In this document: positions 17,300 through 26,632 of the stretch, piece by piece
How the letters are laid out: every line of letters begins with the position of its first letter
Position numbering within the stretch: position 1 is the stretch's first letter
Assembly (NCBI GenBank): GCA_964459305.1
Contig: CAYWNA010000004.1
Coordinates: forward strand, 62,001 to 126,000
Direction: 5' to 3'
Source of the DNA: CAYWNA01 sp964459305
GTDB lineage: Bacteria; Planctomycetota; Planctomycetia; Pirellulales; Pirellulaceae
DNA length: 64,000 nucleotides
Position numbers and translations under genes: made by a program
Notes under the pieces: model-generated
What the model was told of the DNA's origin: nothing
What the model saw: the letters and a program-made list of their open reading frames with translations, nothing else
Databases searched by the model: none

Positions 17300-19561
17300 A
17301 TGATCGGAGAACACACTTGGTCCGATGGTCTGACAAGGGCGGGAATTGTGTTGGGCCTCGTGCTGACTGTTTCAAACGGGGCGCCGGAGGCATGGGGATC
17401 GGACCCGCTGGCTGAGAAGGAGCTGGCCGCCGGGCGGGACCCGAGTTTCGACTCGGTCAGCAGCCATTATCCGGCGATGAAACGTCCCCGGGAAGCAATC
17501 GGCGTGAAGGCCCATCGCGACGAGTTCATCATCATGCCCGATGGCAGGGTGCATTTTAAGTCATTGCCTGAGGAGCACCGCCACTCGGGACACGAGTACA
17601 TACTCATGCCGGATGGCAGGCCGAATCGTGTCCCGTTCAAATACTATGAAACGGGATACGCCTTTTTCGCGCAGGGTGAGTCCGACACTTGGCTCGGTAA
17701 AGATGATAGCGGCACGCCTGCGAAGAAACGTCTAATGAATGGGTATATGCCCATCGTGATTGCCGAATTCGAGCGAGACGGCCTGAAGTACGAGCAGACC
17801 GCCGCGGCCTGGTCCAAGGGAATGAGCGCGGACGAGCCGCTCTGGGCTTTCGTCCGCCTCAAGGTTTCCAATTCCGGCGAACGTAGCCGCGAGGCGCGTC
17901 TCCATTGGAATGTGGATCACGGCATCAAGCAGAAGCGGAAGGTCCGCAATGTGGCTTCCTGGCATTTGAAGCTGGCGCCCGGTGCCGAGCAGACCGTCTA
18001 TGGGAAGCTGCCGTTTCTGGACAGCTACGAAAAAGCCGTGGAGAGTTCCGCCGAGGAATTCGAGAACCGCCTGGGCGAGGCCAGCGCGTTCTGGAAACGG
18101 CTCCTCAACAAGGGCATCCGGATCAACGTGCCCGAGCAAAGGGTCAACGATGCCTACCGCGCCTGGCTGGCCTACACCTTCTTGAACGTCGACAAGATCG
18201 GCGAGGTGTACGAACCCCATGACGGATCGGGGTTCTACGAGGCCATCTATGGAATCATGGCGGCAAAGTACTGCAATGCACTCGATCTGATGGGCTACTC
18301 CCAAGAGGCCCGAACCTACCTCGATTCGCTCGGAACGCTTGTCTCGCCGGAAGGACTCTTCTTCGTGAGCTTCGGCATTGTCGATACGGGTTCTCTGCTG
18401 CTGGCGATGGAGGGGCACTACCAGCTCACCGGCGACGAACCGTGGCTGCGCGCGGCGGCCCCGAAAATGATCAAGATGTGCGACTGGATTATCAAGAAGC
18501 GAAAGGAAGCCAAGGCGGGGCAAGAGGAAGGTTCGCTGTGTTACGGTCTGATCGCGTGTCGAATGGGCGTCGATAACGCCAACGCCGGCTACAACTTCGT
18601 CACCGATACGCTCTTTTGTACCGCCATGGAAGCGGCGGTGAAAGCCCTATGGGCGACGGGGATGACCGACGAAGCAGCACGCGTTCAGAAAGAATGCGAC
18701 GCCTACCGGCAGGGCATCGAGAGGTCGATGCGCCGATCCGTGATCGAGCACGATGGCATGAAAGCGCTGCCCATCCTGCCTGAAACACACGGATACCTGA
18801 ACAAAACGCATCAGCACCAGAAAAAGGCCGGCTACTCCGGCGCCGGTTACTACTCCCTGTTTGCCAGCATTGTGTTGGAGACGAAGTTCCTGCCGGCTTC
18901 GGACGAGCGTTTCCGCCTAATATCCGAGTTGATGGAACGGCGGCACGGCTTGCTTCTGGGAATGTGCCTGTTCGGTAGCGATCTCGACGACCACTACCAC
19001 GGCCTGATCGACCATGCCTTCACGTACGGCTACTGGATAAATTGCCTGGAACGCGGCGAAATCGAGCGAGTTTTGCTGGGGTTCTACGGCTCCCTGGCCT
19101 ATGGAATGTCGCGAGGAACCTGGTCCGGCGTCGAGCTGACCAACATACTCACCGGCAATAACTGGCCTACCCTGCCCCACCTTCGCTCAGGAACCCAGCA
19201 GTTGCGTCTGTTGCGAAACATGCTGGTCCGCGAAGACGGCGATCGGCTCGTTCTTGCCCAGGCCGCACCGCAACACTGGCTGGCCGACGGCAAGCGGGTG
19301 GCCGTGCTCGATGCACCGACCCACTTCGGCAAGGTGAGCTACACGATCGACTCGCACGCCGACCAGGGACGGATCGCCGTGAAGCTCGATCCGCCGGGAC
19401 GGACGCCGGCCAAGGCCATCGTGCTGCACCTGCGGCATCCCGATGGGGCGAAGATCAAGAGCGTTTCGGTTGACGGAAAGCCGGTGGAGCAGTTCGGTGA
19501 CGGTACCGTCACACTCCAAGGCCTGGTCCGGCCGGCACGAATCGAAGTCCGTTACCACTAG
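17300..19561 (+). CDS. Secreted six-hairpin glycosidase-like protein, copy 1
   Basis: This is a 753-residue protein starting at ATG 17300, with CAGGAGAG upstream. A signal peptide ends near AWGSDP. The N-terminal part (about 60-250) is beta-rich. From about 270 an (alpha/alpha)6 barrel is predicted (VNDAYRAWLAYTFLNVDKI, GSGFYEAIYGIMAAKYCNAL, GMTDEAARVQKECDAYRQGI). A C-terminal beta domain ends with VRPARIEVRYH. The overall form fits six-hairpin glycosidases, but I cannot assign a numbered GH family. It is followed by a paralogue 19 bases later. It probably attacks the same glycan as the GH20 enzyme. Confidence 0.75.
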   Translation: MIGEHTWSDGLTRAGIVLGLVLTVSNGAPEAWGSDPLAEKELAAGRDPSFDSVSSHYPAMKRPREAIGVKAHRDEFIIMPDGRVHFKSLPEEHRHSGHEYILMPDGRPNRVPFKYYETGYAFFAQGESDTWLGKDDSGTPAKKRLMNGYMPIVIAEFERDGLKYEQTAAAWSKGMSADEPLWAFVRLKVSNSGERSREARLHWNVDHGIKQKRKVRNVASWHLKLAPGAEQTVYGKLPFLDSYEKAVESSAEEFENRLGEASAFWKRLLNKGIRINVPEQRVNDAYRAWLAYTFLNVDKIGEVYEPHDGSGFYEAIYGIMAAKYCNALDLMGYSQEARTYLDSLGTLVSPEGLFFVSFGIVDTGSLLLAMEGHYQLTGDEPWLRAAAPKMIKMCDWIIKKRKEAKAGQEEGSLCYGLIACRMGVDNANAGYNFVTDTLFCTAMEAAVKALWATGMTDEAARVQKECDAYRQGIERSMRRSVIEHDGMKALPILPETHGYLNKTHQHQKKAGYSGAGYYSLFASIVLETKFLPASDERFRLISELMERRHGLLLGMCLFGSDLDDHYHGLIDHAFTYGYWINCLERGEIERVLLGFYGSLAYGMSRGTWSGVELTNILTGNNWPTLPHLRSGTQQLRLLRNMLVREDGDRLVLAQAAPQHWLADGKRVAVLDAPTHFGKVSYTIDSHADQGRIAVKLDPPGRTPAKAIVLHLRHPDGAKIKSVSVDGKPVEQFGDGTVTLQGLVRPARIEVRYH

Positions 19562-19580
19562 CGACTGGGGGAGTGAACTA

Positions 19581-21851
19581 ATGTCCAAAGTACACACTTG
19601 GTCCGATCGTCAGGCGAGGACAGGGTTTGTCTTGAGCCTCGTACTGACTACTGCAATCGGGACGCCAACGGCATGGGGAGCGGACCCGTTGGGTGAGAAG
19701 GAGCTGGCCGCCGGGCGGGACCCGAGTTTCGAGTCGGTTAGCAGCCATTTTCCGCCCATGAAACGTCCCCGCGAGGCCGTCGGCGTCAAGGATGGCCGGG
19801 ACGAGTTCGTCGTCTTGCCCGACGCCGCCGTGCAGTTCTCGAATGACCCGAAAATCATATCGGGAAGCCAGCGCGAGAACCTCGGCGTGGCCGTATTCGT
19901 CGTCGACAGCGACAGGCGGCCCAAGGGCGAGCCCGTCCGGAGGCGACTGGTGGACGGCTACCTGCCGATTGTCATTACCAGTTGGGATCAGAAGGGGTTG
20001 TGGTGCGAGCAAACCGTCCTGGGATGGTCCGAGAGCATGCAGGCCGAAACCCCCCTCTGGGCTTACATGCGATTGAAGCTGGCCAACCGGACCGACGAGC
20101 CTCGCGCGGTAAAGGTCGATCTGCAAACCGAATGTGGCAAACCGCCAATCATCGAGGTGGCCAAGCGGTGGCAGTTCGAGTTGAAACCCGGCGGGGAGCA
20201 CGGTATCCACGTCAAGCTCCCCTTCGACGGCACGCTGCCGCGCGAGGGCATTACGACCGATTCGCCCGAGTTCAAGAACAAGAGCAACCGGTTCACGAAG
20301 CTGCCTTTTCTCGGCGGGTTTCAAGGCGTCGAGGAAGTGACGGCCGCCCAGTACGAGAAGTGCTTCGATGAAGCCGCCGCGGCCTGGCGCCGGATTCTCT
20401 CTCGCGGGATGACGATCAAGGTGCCCGAGCAAAGGGTCAACGACGCCTACCGCGCCTGGCTGGCCTATACGTTCTTGAACGTCGACAAGATCGGCGGCAG
20501 GTACGAACCGCACGATGGATCGGGGTTTTACGAAGCCATCTTTGGAATCATGGCAGCGAAGTACTGCAATGCACTGGGAGTGATGGGCTATCCCGACGAG
20601 GCCCGAACGTATCTCGATTCACTGCAAACGCTCATCTCGCCGGAGGGCTGTTTCTTTGTCAGCTTCGGTTTTGTCGACACGGGCACCCTGCTGTGGGTGA
20701 TGGACCAGCATCACCAACTGACCGGCGACAAAGCGTGGCTGCGAGAGGCGGCCCCGAACATGATCAAGATGTGCGACTGGATCATCAGGAAGCGAAACCA
20801 GAGCAAGGCCGAGCAAGCGAAAGATTCCGTAGCCTACGGCCTGATTTCGTCTCGGGTCGGCGTCGACAATCTCGGAACCTACTACAGCTACGTGACGGCG
20901 ACGAGCCTTTGTGTCGGTATGGAGGCGGCGGTAAGATCGCTACGGGCACTGGGGATGACGGACGAAGCAGCGCGCATTCTGAAGGAAAGTGAGGTCTATC
21001 GGCAGGACATCGAGAGATCAATGCGTCGGTCTGTGACCGAGCACGATGGTATGAGAATCCTGCCGGTCATGCCCGATACACACAAGTACCTGAAGCGGGC
21101 CGCTTACAAGACACACGTTGAGGCCGAGCCCGGCAAAGGCTACACCGGTCACGGCTACTACGCCCTGTTTGGCAGCATCGTGTTGGAGACACAGTTTCTG
21201 CCGGCTTGCGACGAATCTTTCCGCTTGATACCCGAGTTGATGGAACGCCGGGACGGCCTAGCAATGGGTATGTGTACGTTCGGAGGCAAGAGCGGTATCG
21301 ACCACGCCTTCACTTACGGCTACTGGATGAACTGCCTGGAACGAGATGAAGTCGAGCGTGTCCTCCTAGGATTCTATGGCACCCTGGCCTATGGGATGTC
21401 GCGGGGAACCTGGGCGGGCGTCGAGTGCACCAATATGATTTCCGGCGCCAATGGATATACGCTGCCTCACCTTCGCTCGGGAACTCAGCAGTTGAGGCTG
21501 TTGCGAAACATGCTGGTTCGCGAAGACGGCGATCGGCTCATTCTGGCCCAAGCGGCGCCACAGCACTGGCTGGCCGAGGGCAAGCAGGTGGCCGTGCTCG
21601 ACGCGCCGACCCACTTTGGCAAGGTGAGCTACACGATCGACTCGCACTCTGACCAGGGACGGATCGCCGTGAAGCTCGACCCGCCGGGACGGACGCCGCC
21701 GGAGGACATCGTATTGCACCTGCGGCATCCCGAACGAGCGAAGATTAAGGGCGTTTCGGTTGACGGAAAACCGACGGACCGGTTTGGCGATGGGACCGTC
21801 ATCCTGGAAGGTCTGGACCGACCGGCAAAGATCGAAGTGCGCTACCGTTGA
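19581..21851 (+). CDS. Secreted six-hairpin glycosidase-like protein, copy 2
   Basis: This is a 756-residue tandem paralogue of the preceding gene, starting at ATG 19581 with GGGGGAG upstream. The signal-peptide region, the barrel segments (VNDAYRAWLAYTFLNVDKIG) and the last 130 residues are very close to copy 1. Residues about 60-200 are strongly diverged and of different length. This mosaic suggests different substrate loops on a shared scaffold, or gene conversion of the ends. The fold is predicted as an (alpha/alpha)6 barrel with a terminal beta domain. Function is as for copy 1: hydrolysis of an extracellular or periplasmic glycan, family unassigned. Confidence 0.75.
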   Translation: MSKVHTWSDRQARTGFVLSLVLTTAIGTPTAWGADPLGEKELAAGRDPSFESVSSHFPPMKRPREAVGVKDGRDEFVVLPDAAVQFSNDPKIISGSQRENLGVAVFVVDSDRRPKGEPVRRRLVDGYLPIVITSWDQKGLWCEQTVLGWSESMQAETPLWAYMRLKLANRTDEPRAVKVDLQTECGKPPIIEVAKRWQFELKPGGEHGIHVKLPFDGTLPREGITTDSPEFKNKSNRFTKLPFLGGFQGVEEVTAAQYEKCFDEAAAAWRRILSRGMTIKVPEQRVNDAYRAWLAYTFLNVDKIGGRYEPHDGSGFYEAIFGIMAAKYCNALGVMGYPDEARTYLDSLQTLISPEGCFFVSFGFVDTGTLLWVMDQHHQLTGDKAWLREAAPNMIKMCDWIIRKRNQSKAEQAKDSVAYGLISSRVGVDNLGTYYSYVTATSLCVGMEAAVRSLRALGMTDEAARILKESEVYRQDIERSMRRSVTEHDGMRILPVMPDTHKYLKRAAYKTHVEAEPGKGYTGHGYYALFGSIVLETQFLPACDESFRLIPELMERRDGLAMGMCTFGGKSGIDHAFTYGYWMNCLERDEVERVLLGFYGTLAYGMSRGTWAGVECTNMISGANGYTLPHLRSGTQQLRLLRNMLVREDGDRLILAQAAPQHWLAEGKQVAVLDAPTHFGKVSYTIDSHSDQGRIAVKLDPPGRTPPEDIVLHLRHPERAKIKGVSVDGKPTDRFGDGTVILEGLDRPAKIEVRYR

Positions 21852-21896
21852 TTTCAGAGCCTACGCATGAATTGGCATGGCGACCTCGCGAGGTTA

Positions 21897-21993
21897 GGGG
21901 ACGGGTGTTCAGAAATTCATTTTTTGCGGGGAAGACGCATGGCTACCGCAAGAACCTTGGCCGCGAAAAATGAACTTCTGAACACCCGACCCC
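21897..21993. repeat. Intergenic palindromic repeat (GGGTGTTCAGAA family)
   Basis: Inverted arms at 21897-21929 and 21961-21993 match at 30 of 33 positions around a 31-base centre. It lies between the second six-hairpin gene and the symporter gene. A single arm of similar sequence (GGACACCCGACCC) is seen near 48592-48607. Confidence 0.8.
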
Positions 21994-22075
21994 ATTTATG
22001 CTCAGGCTCTTCAAGAACAAGCGAGATGTCGCTTGCGCGGCAAGAGGCTGCTCGGAACGTCAAGGAATCCCAGCG

Positions 22076-23854
22076 ATGACCGTAGATACGATCGACTGGA
22101 CGATCATCGTCGGTTTCATGGTAGTCACGCTGGCCGTGGGTCTGGCCGTGACGAAACGTGCCGGCCGCAGCTCGGCCGATTTCTTTCTCGCCGGACGCGG
22201 CATGCCTTGGTGGCTTCTGGGGATGTCGATGGTGGCCACCACGTTCTCGGCCGGCACGCCCAACTTCGTCACTGATGTCGTTCGCCAGCAAGGCGTGGCC
22301 GGCAACTGGATTTGGTGGGCGTTCCTGTTGACGGGCATGATGACAGTGTTCGTCTACGCCAAGCTCTGGCGGCGCTCGGGCGTAATGACCGACATCGAGT
22401 TCTACGAGCTTCGCTACAGCGGTCGGCCGGCGGCTTTCCTGCGGGGATTCCGCGCCCTCTACCTGGGCGTGCTGTTCAACGTGATCGTTCTGGCCTCGGC
22501 CAACCTAGCGGCGATCAAGATCGCCGGGGCTATGTTGGGAACCACGCCGGTTCAGACCGTTTTGGTCGCCGGCCTGGTGACCGCGATCTACAGCATGCTG
22601 GGCGGCCTGACCGGCGTGCTGATCACCGACTTTCTGCTGTTTGTCATCTCCATGGGCGGGGCGATCGCCGCCGCTATCTATCTGCTCAACTTGGACTGCG
22701 TTGGAGGACTGACTCTGCTACTCGAACACGAAGACGTGCGTACCAAGCTCTCGATGTTCCCCGACTGGAACAATCCCGATATGTTGGTGGCCGTCTTCGT
22801 GATCCCGCTGGCCGTGCAGTGGTGGAGCGTCTGGTATCCCGGTGCCGAACCAGGTGGCGGTGGCTACGTCGCCCAACGCATGCTGGCCGCCAAGAACGAG
22901 CTACACGCCACCGGGGCGACCCTGCTTTTTAACGTGGCCCACTATGCCTTGCGGCCTTGGCCGTGGATCTTGGTCGCGTTTTGCTCGATCATCGTCTTCC
23001 CCGACTTGGAGTCACTCCAGTCCGCGTTTCCCCACATGCCCGCAGATGTGGTCAAGCACGACTTGGCCTACCCGGCGATGATGACGCTGTTGCCGAGCGG
23101 ATTGCGAGGGTTGGTACTGGCCTCGCTGATGGCGGCCTTCATGTCAACGCTCTCGACACATCTGAACTGGGGCTCGTCCTACGTGGTCAACGATTTCTAC
23201 AAGCGGTTCGTCCGGCCCGAGGCGTCGGAGAAGCAGTTGGTGCTGGCCGGACGAATTTGCACTCTGTTGACTATGGTGGCTGCGGCCTTTTTGGGGCTGG
23301 CCCTGAGCAATGCCCTGCAGGTGTTTCGCATCCTGTTACAGGTCGGGGCGGGCACGGGATTGTTGTTCCTCCTGCGCTGGTTCTGGTGGCGGATCAACGC
23401 CTTTAGCGAAATCACTGCGATGGTCGTCTCTTTCGTGGTGGCCGTCTGGCTGGAGTTCTTCGGCCCCGAAGACCTGCCGAGCTGGGCCAAAATTGTCATC
23501 GGTGTCGGTATCACCACGCTCGCGTGGTTTCTGGTCACCTTCCTCACCCGCCCAACGGACGAAGCGACGCTACGGCGGTTCTGTCAGTTGGTCCGGCCCG
23601 GCGGCCCCGGCTGGGCAGCCGTTCTCCGCCGCGCCGCCGCCGAGGGCCAAATGGCGGAGGAAGCTCGCCAGAGCTGGAACGTGCCCACGGAAATCGTCTG
23701 CATGCTGATCGGCTGCGCGGCGGTCTACTGCGCATTGATCGCCACCGGCTATTGGATCTACGGCAACTGGCTGCCTGCCGCCGTGTTGACCGGCGCGGCA
23801 GCCGTCTGCACGGCGATTCTGATTGCGACTTGGAAACGTGTAAACGCGACCTGA
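22076..23854 (+). CDS. Sodium:solute symporter (SSS family)
   Basis: This is a 592-residue membrane protein with about 13-14 hydrophobic segments. The start chosen is ATG 22076 (MTVDTIDWTIIVGFMVVTL) with AAGGAA upstream; sequence before it derives partly from the repeat at 21897-21993. SSS signatures include ADFFLAGRGMPWWLLGMSMV, SAGTPNFVTDVVRQQG and LASLMAAFMSTLSTHLNWGS. The family couples sodium entry to uptake of sugars or other small solutes. It lies among glycosidase genes, so it probably imports the mono- or disaccharide they release. Confidence 0.9.
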   Translation: MTVDTIDWTIIVGFMVVTLAVGLAVTKRAGRSSADFFLAGRGMPWWLLGMSMVATTFSAGTPNFVTDVVRQQGVAGNWIWWAFLLTGMMTVFVYAKLWRRSGVMTDIEFYELRYSGRPAAFLRGFRALYLGVLFNVIVLASANLAAIKIAGAMLGTTPVQTVLVAGLVTAIYSMLGGLTGVLITDFLLFVISMGGAIAAAIYLLNLDCVGGLTLLLEHEDVRTKLSMFPDWNNPDMLVAVFVIPLAVQWWSVWYPGAEPGGGGYVAQRMLAAKNELHATGATLLFNVAHYALRPWPWILVAFCSIIVFPDLESLQSAFPHMPADVVKHDLAYPAMMTLLPSGLRGLVLASLMAAFMSTLSTHLNWGSSYVVNDFYKRFVRPEASEKQLVLAGRICTLLTMVAAAFLGLALSNALQVFRILLQVGAGTGLLFLLRWFWWRINAFSEITAMVVSFVVAVWLEFFGPEDLPSWAKIVIGVGITTLAWFLVTFLTRPTDEATLRRFCQLVRPGGPGWAAVLRRAAAEGQMAEEARQSWNVPTEIVCMLIGCAAVYCALIATGYWIYGNWLPAAVLTGAAAVCTAILIATWKRVNAT

Positions 23855-23875
23855 GACAACAGAAGCAAAACACAA

Positions 23876-23934
23876 GTGGGATAGGCTTCCAGCCTGTCAG
23901 GGAGCACATTTGACAGGCTGGAACCCTATCCCAC
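23876..23934. repeat. Intergenic palindromic repeat (GTGGGATAGG family)
   Basis: 24-base arms at 23876-23899 and 23911-23934 with one mismatch and an 11-base loop. It starts 22 bases after the symporter stop and ends 37 bases before the next start, so the hairpin may also end or process the symporter transcript. I recall this sequence type as common between genes in Planctomycetota. Confidence 0.85.
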
Positions 23935-23970
23935 GAAAATCGACGCCTATTTTTGGAAAGGTGCCTCCGT

Positions 23971-26565
23971 GTGAGAATCAGACAACTGACGCTGACGTGC
24001 CTGTTGACCGCGGTCCCGACCTTTGCCGTCGCGAGCGAAGAGCAAGCACCGTGTCCGATCGTGCCGCGTCCGAAACAGTATCACGACTCGGGGGCCGTCT
24101 CGACGCTGCAGGCCCCTGACGCCACGGCGATCGTCATCGGCGCGAAGGCTACCGAGCCGGAGCGTTACGCGGCCGAATATCTACAGACACAAATCGAGCG
24201 ACGTTTTGAGCGCAAGCTGCCAATCCATGCGGAAACCGAGGTGCCCGCGGCCGTGCGCCAAGTGTTTCTCTTGGGCCAGGTCGAAACCAACATGCACCTG
24301 ATGGCGCTTTGCCGTGACCACAAGATCGAGCTGAATGCCGAGTCTCCTGGCCACGACGGATTTATCATTCGCTGCCTCGACGACGGGCCGCGCCAGGTGA
24401 TCCTGATCGGCGGGAGCAACCCGCGGGGTGTGATTTATGGGCAGAACGCGTTCTTCGACCTGCTTCGCCGGGAAGGTGAGCGTGTCGTATTTCCGGTCGT
24501 TTCGGTCCGCGACTGGCCCAGCATTGCTTGGCGAGGCCGGCCCCATTCGGTGCTCAAGCAGCATCTGGTGCCTGGGGCGCTGGACGCCTATCTCCGCTCA
24601 CGGATCAATTTCACTGATGTGCGTGACGATCCGGATGTTAAGCCCACGATCGTGTTCCCCGCACGCAAGGCTTCGATGGGATTCCCGGCCGGGCGACCGC
24701 TGGATGAACCGCTGGTCGAGCGGATGATCCGCGAATCGCATCGGCGTGGCCTGTTCGTCTACGGCACCGTCTCCTGCGGCGTGAAGCGCGACCAGATCGA
24801 CGATGTGATCAAGACGTTCAAGGAACTCATCGCGTTGGGGGTCGACGGCCTGTGGATTTCGTTCGACGACGTGGGCGCCGGCGACAGTTCCGCGGAGGTG
24901 ATCCAGCGCGTGCTGAAACTTGGTGCCGAGCACGACATGACGGGGCGGAAGATCGCCATCACGCCGCCGGAAAAGGAGTACAAGACGATTGACATGGAGT
25001 TTAACCACAAGGCGGCCAGCGAGTGGGGTCTGGCCGGCATTCAATGGATGTTTACCCGCGCCCCGTGCGCCGACGATGCGGCCACGGCCCGTCGGATCGG
25101 CATTCAGGGCCTGCCCGGCTGGTGGCACAACTTGGTGAACTTCCGCGGTGGTTTCTTGCACAACGGGGGCGTGGCCTGTCCGCTTCGGGCTGATGGCAAA
25201 CCGGGTTACCTCAACATTCAGCCGTTGACCATGGGCTGGCACAATCCGCAGTACGACCAAATCCGCGACGCCCCGAAGAACACCAGTTGCGCGCTGCTCT
25301 GGGGCGTCGTTGGCGGCTGGCCCGAGGAATACCAGGTCGGCGCACTGGGACTCTGGGCGTGGGATCCGGCCCGGCACGACTGGCAGCGTACCAGAGAGGC
25401 CATCTACCGGCTGGTCTACGGACCGTCGATGGTCGAGACAGCAACCACGTTTGACGACAAGCTATCGGGGCTCAAAGACCTGTTCGAGCTTCCGCCATGG
25501 CGTTTCTGGCCCAACAAAGGCTGGCCGTGCCGGTTGAGAAACGTGGAGAGCCGGCCACAGGCAATGGCCCTGCTCGACGAGTTGGAGCGACTACTGGCTG
25601 AGCTTCGGGGCAATGCACCGGATGAAACGGCGATCGACTCGGCCCGACTCGAATCGGTCTATCTTGAGCCGATGCAGGCCACGCTGGCCTATGCTCGGAA
25701 AAAGGCCGCGATTGAGTACCCAGAGTATTCGTTTCCCGATTCCGAGCGGACGATGATGCAGCTGATCGACGCGGGCGAGCTCGACGAGGCGGAACGTCTT
25801 CTGGACGAGAGCCGCGATCGACTCAAGCCGCAGTTGGCACGAATCGCGGAGACTCTGGCCGAATTGAAAGGAATCGACGAGTACGTCGCCTTCTGGGACG
25901 GGCAACTCGCCGGCATGGATCAATGGAAACAGCGAGCCGCCCGGCGACGCGTGGACATGAAGAAGCGATTTCGGAAACTGATCGGCGGCGATGTGGCCAG
26001 TTTCTTTCCGTACAAAGAGCAAGTCACCGCCGACACACTCGATGCCCGGTTCGCACTGCTGGCCAAAGCGCCCGCCGCCAACGTGCTGGCCGAACTGGGA
26101 GCCTCCGACTGGCTGCAACAGCCGTGCCGCTTCTCCGGCGCGTTCTGCGCGGGGCCGTTCGAGTGGAAAGGCCGGTCGCTGGTGGCCATCGCCTATCCAC
26201 GTCGCACCCCGTCGAAGATCGATGACGCGGGCGAGGTCGGCGCCGAACTGCCCGTGCCCGAGTTCACAGGGCGGCTCATGCTCGACGCCTTCGTGAACGA
26301 TACGCGACTTGAGAACCGGTATCCGAAATACCGTTATCAGCAGCTCTTCGCGAACGACCGCCTGCTCTGGGAAGAAGACATCGCTCCGCCGCGGGACGGA
26401 AACGAATGGATTTCGCTGGATATGACCGAGCTGGCCAAACCAGGCGCGACGTTGAAGCTCCGCTTCCGAGTCATCGACAAACGTCCCGTCGGCGATCATC
26501 TTACGGTAACGTTCCTAGGACCGGTGCGCCTCCGAGCGGCAGCGGGAGAAGCGCCGCGGCCATAA
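23971..26565 (+). CDS. Secreted GH84-like beta-N-acetylglucosaminidase family protein
   Basis: This is an 864-residue protein. GTG at 23971 opens a signal peptide (RIRQLTLTCLLTAVPTFAVA) and has GGAAAGG upstream. Residues about 30-170 resemble the N-terminal accessory domain of hexosaminidases (CPIVPRPKQYHDSG). The central barrel has GVDGLWISFDDVGAGDS near residue 297; an Asp-Asp pair in this setting is typical of GH84 enzymes. A helical region and a C-terminal beta domain follow. The likely activity is release of GlcNAc, but family assignment by eye is provisional. It closes the rightward gene run and converges on the DUF4838 gene. Confidence 0.65.
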   Translation: MRIRQLTLTCLLTAVPTFAVASEEQAPCPIVPRPKQYHDSGAVSTLQAPDATAIVIGAKATEPERYAAEYLQTQIERRFERKLPIHAETEVPAAVRQVFLLGQVETNMHLMALCRDHKIELNAESPGHDGFIIRCLDDGPRQVILIGGSNPRGVIYGQNAFFDLLRREGERVVFPVVSVRDWPSIAWRGRPHSVLKQHLVPGALDAYLRSRINFTDVRDDPDVKPTIVFPARKASMGFPAGRPLDEPLVERMIRESHRRGLFVYGTVSCGVKRDQIDDVIKTFKELIALGVDGLWISFDDVGAGDSSAEVIQRVLKLGAEHDMTGRKIAITPPEKEYKTIDMEFNHKAASEWGLAGIQWMFTRAPCADDAATARRIGIQGLPGWWHNLVNFRGGFLHNGGVACPLRADGKPGYLNIQPLTMGWHNPQYDQIRDAPKNTSCALLWGVVGGWPEEYQVGALGLWAWDPARHDWQRTREAIYRLVYGPSMVETATTFDDKLSGLKDLFELPPWRFWPNKGWPCRLRNVESRPQAMALLDELERLLAELRGNAPDETAIDSARLESVYLEPMQATLAYARKKAAIEYPEYSFPDSERTMMQLIDAGELDEAERLLDESRDRLKPQLARIAETLAELKGIDEYVAFWDGQLAGMDQWKQRAARRRVDMKKRFRKLIGGDVASFFPYKEQVTADTLDARFALLAKAPAANVLAELGASDWLQQPCRFSGAFCAGPFEWKGRSLVAIAYPRRTPSKIDDAGEVGAELPVPEFTGRLMLDAFVNDTRLENRYPKYRYQQLFANDRLLWEEDIAPPRDGNEWISLDMTELAKPGATLKLRFRVIDKRPVGDHLTVTFLGPVRLRAAAGEAPRP

Positions 26566-26632
26566 TCGTCCAGCCTACGGCCAAAGTCGTTGACGATGGA
26601 TGGGCCTGTCCACATCGAGAATGGCCGAGGGG

